64,000 bases of DNA, from assembly GCF_015221875.1 (NCBI RefSeq), contig NZ_JACYGY010000001.1, positions 1,426,001 through 1,490,000 on the forward strand, given 5' to 3'. The translations under genes and the position numbers were made by a program. The stretch is from Dyadobacter subterraneus (GTDB lineage: Bacteria > Bacteroidota > Bacteroidia > Cytophagales > Spirosomataceae). Positions within the stretch are counted from its first letter, which is position 1, and every line of letters begins with the position of its first letter. Below the pieces are notes generated by a model. That model had not been told where the DNA came from, did no database searches, and was given only the letters and a program-made list of their open reading frames with translations. Below are positions 63,296-64,000 of the stretch, in pieces.

Positions 63296-64000
63296 TTAGT
63301 TAACGTTATCGTCGTCGTCGTCAGTTGCTGCTGGATCAAAACCCCAGAAGTCATCATAACGAGCGGAAGTAGTTCCACCAGTTCCGAAGTAAATGATATC
63401 GTTAACTACAAAACCAGCTGCAAATCCACGAACTCCACCGTTAAAGGCCGTTTTTTCAAGCCAAACATCTTTTGTTGGATCATATTCCCAAACATCCGAA
63501 TTTCCAGCACCAGCAATGATATAACCAAGATTTTTAACAACAAGACCCAAAGCATTTGCGCGGGCTGTCGGGAAGTCTCCGTTGTCGTCATCAAAAACTG
63601 TTTTCTGAGTCCACAAACCTTTTCCTCCATTTCCTGCCGGTTCAAACTGGTACAAATCTCTTACGTTTGTTCCTGAGTTGTTTGTTCCAAAACCTACGTA
63701 GGCAATGTTTCCAATTGTAAACGTAGATGCACCTCTTCTTTTACCTCCAAGGAAAGTGGCCATTTCTGTCCAGCTATCAGAAGCGGCATCATATTTGAAA
63801 ATATCCTGAAAATATCCTGAACTACTAAATCCAAGGCCTACATATCCAACATCACCTACCGTAAATGCAGAAGCATACTGGCGAGGAAGACCTGGAAAAT
63901 CTGCAACAGCTTTCCATGTATTAGTGCCAGGTGTATATTGGAAAAAGTCTTTTTTGTATCCGTTATCTGTTGCTAAAACACCATCATAACCTGTTCCTAC
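63296..64000 (-). CDS. Kelch-repeat beta-propeller protein (C-terminal part; gene continues beyond the window)
   Basis: The reading frame stays open to the window edge, so the start is missing and the real gene is longer than the ATG-delimited part at 63763. At least four Kelch blades are seen, each with a DLYQFEP/DVWEYDP/DFWGFDP-type strand after a G-rich hairpin, for example GFGTNNSGTNVRDLYQFEP and GAGNSDVWEYDPTKDVW. The C-terminus is AATDDDDDNVN. A signal sequence should be in the missing part. Kelch propellers bind ligands or proteins; the usual companion DUF4907 gene follows. Confidence 0.85.
   Translation of the reverse strand, partial: VGTGYDGVLATDNGYKKDFFQYTPGTNTWKAVADFPGLPRQYASAFTVGDVGYVGLGFSSSGYFQDIFKYDAASDSWTEMATFLGGKRRGASTFTIGNIAYVGFGTNNSGTNVRDLYQFEPAGNGGKGLWTQKTVFDDDNGDFPTARANALGLVVKNLGYIIAGAGNSDVWEYDPTKDVWLEKTAFNGGVRGFAAGFVVNDIIYFGTGGTTSARYDDFWGFDPAATDDDDDNVN

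Noticed and set aside
1..64000. CRISPR array, tRNA or rRNA genes, insertion sequences, prophage
   Set aside because: I saw no regularly spaced repeats, cloverleaf-type sequence, rRNA core motif, transposase or integrase.

Overview
The window reads as a chromosomal segment of a Bacteroidota bacterium, most likely order Cytophagales and close to Dyadobacter/Spirosomaceae. The evidence is a SusC/SusD pair behind an ECF sigma/FecR switch, many lipoproteins with a Cys lipobox, DUF4907 and DUF4126 proteins, a two-component propeller kinase, TAnnTTTG-type promoter candidates, few Shine-Dalgarno sites, frequent TTG/GTG starts and AT-rich spacers. The genus is inferred from family content, not from a marker gene search. 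I saw no rRNA, tRNA, CRISPR array, insertion sequence or prophage.

Layout. 1-8.1 kb: the edge of an ABC-F ATPase, then a DNA repair group (ligD facing an alkB-like dioxygenase and a Nudix hydrolase), then three minus-strand alpha/beta hydrolases. 8.2-13.7 kb: a two-gene phosphorelay operon (TPR/HisKA_2 kinase plus a sigma-54 activator) and an AraC regulator. A 22-bp near-identical element with a perfect 12-bp palindrome lies on each side of the operon. 13.7-18.7 kb: a kinase with seven PAS domains and a lipoprotein carboxylesterase. 18.9-29.7 kb: the most coherent catabolic locus, ECF sigma, FecR, STN-SusC, SusD, GH89 alpha-N-acetylglucosaminidase and an HGSNAT/NagX-like membrane protein. 29.9-35.1 kb: a small hypothetical, a LysR regulator divergent from an aldo/keto reductase-SDR pair, and a beta-helix lipoprotein. 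35.3-47.5 kb: mostly single genes (ankyrin protein, cytoplasmic GH-A hydrolase, acyl-CoA dehydrogenase-like enzyme, D-2-hydroxyacid dehydrogenase, ArsR regulator, DEAD-box helicase, DUF1361 protein, methyltransferase, RluA-type pseudouridine synthase, repeat lipoprotein, cupin). 47.8-52.7 kb: a propeller sensor kinase and two NarL-type response regulators, one of them a pseudogene with two in-frame stops in its HTH. 52.7-56.2 kb: a Skp-like chaperone, a DUF4126 protein, and a secreted MTA/SAH nucleosidase with a purine permease. 56.4-61.6 kb: the conserved rimP-nusA-infB translation operon. 61.7-64 kb: a membrane-anchored EEP-family protein, a DUF4907 lipoprotein and a truncated Kelch gene.

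How the parts work together. In the 19-29.6 kb locus, SusC carries the N-terminal STN domain that normally signals to FecR and the ECF sigma factor, so substrate binding at the outer membrane should switch on its own uptake genes. GH89 removes terminal alpha-linked GlcNAc, and the last gene resembles the enzyme that N-acetylates terminal glucosamine in lysosomal heparan sulfate breakdown. The pair could therefore let the cell process caps with a free amine. The MTA/SAH nucleosidase-permease pair looks like extracytoplasmic purine release followed by base uptake. The repair group joins end joining, direct alkylation reversal and possible nucleotide clean-up.
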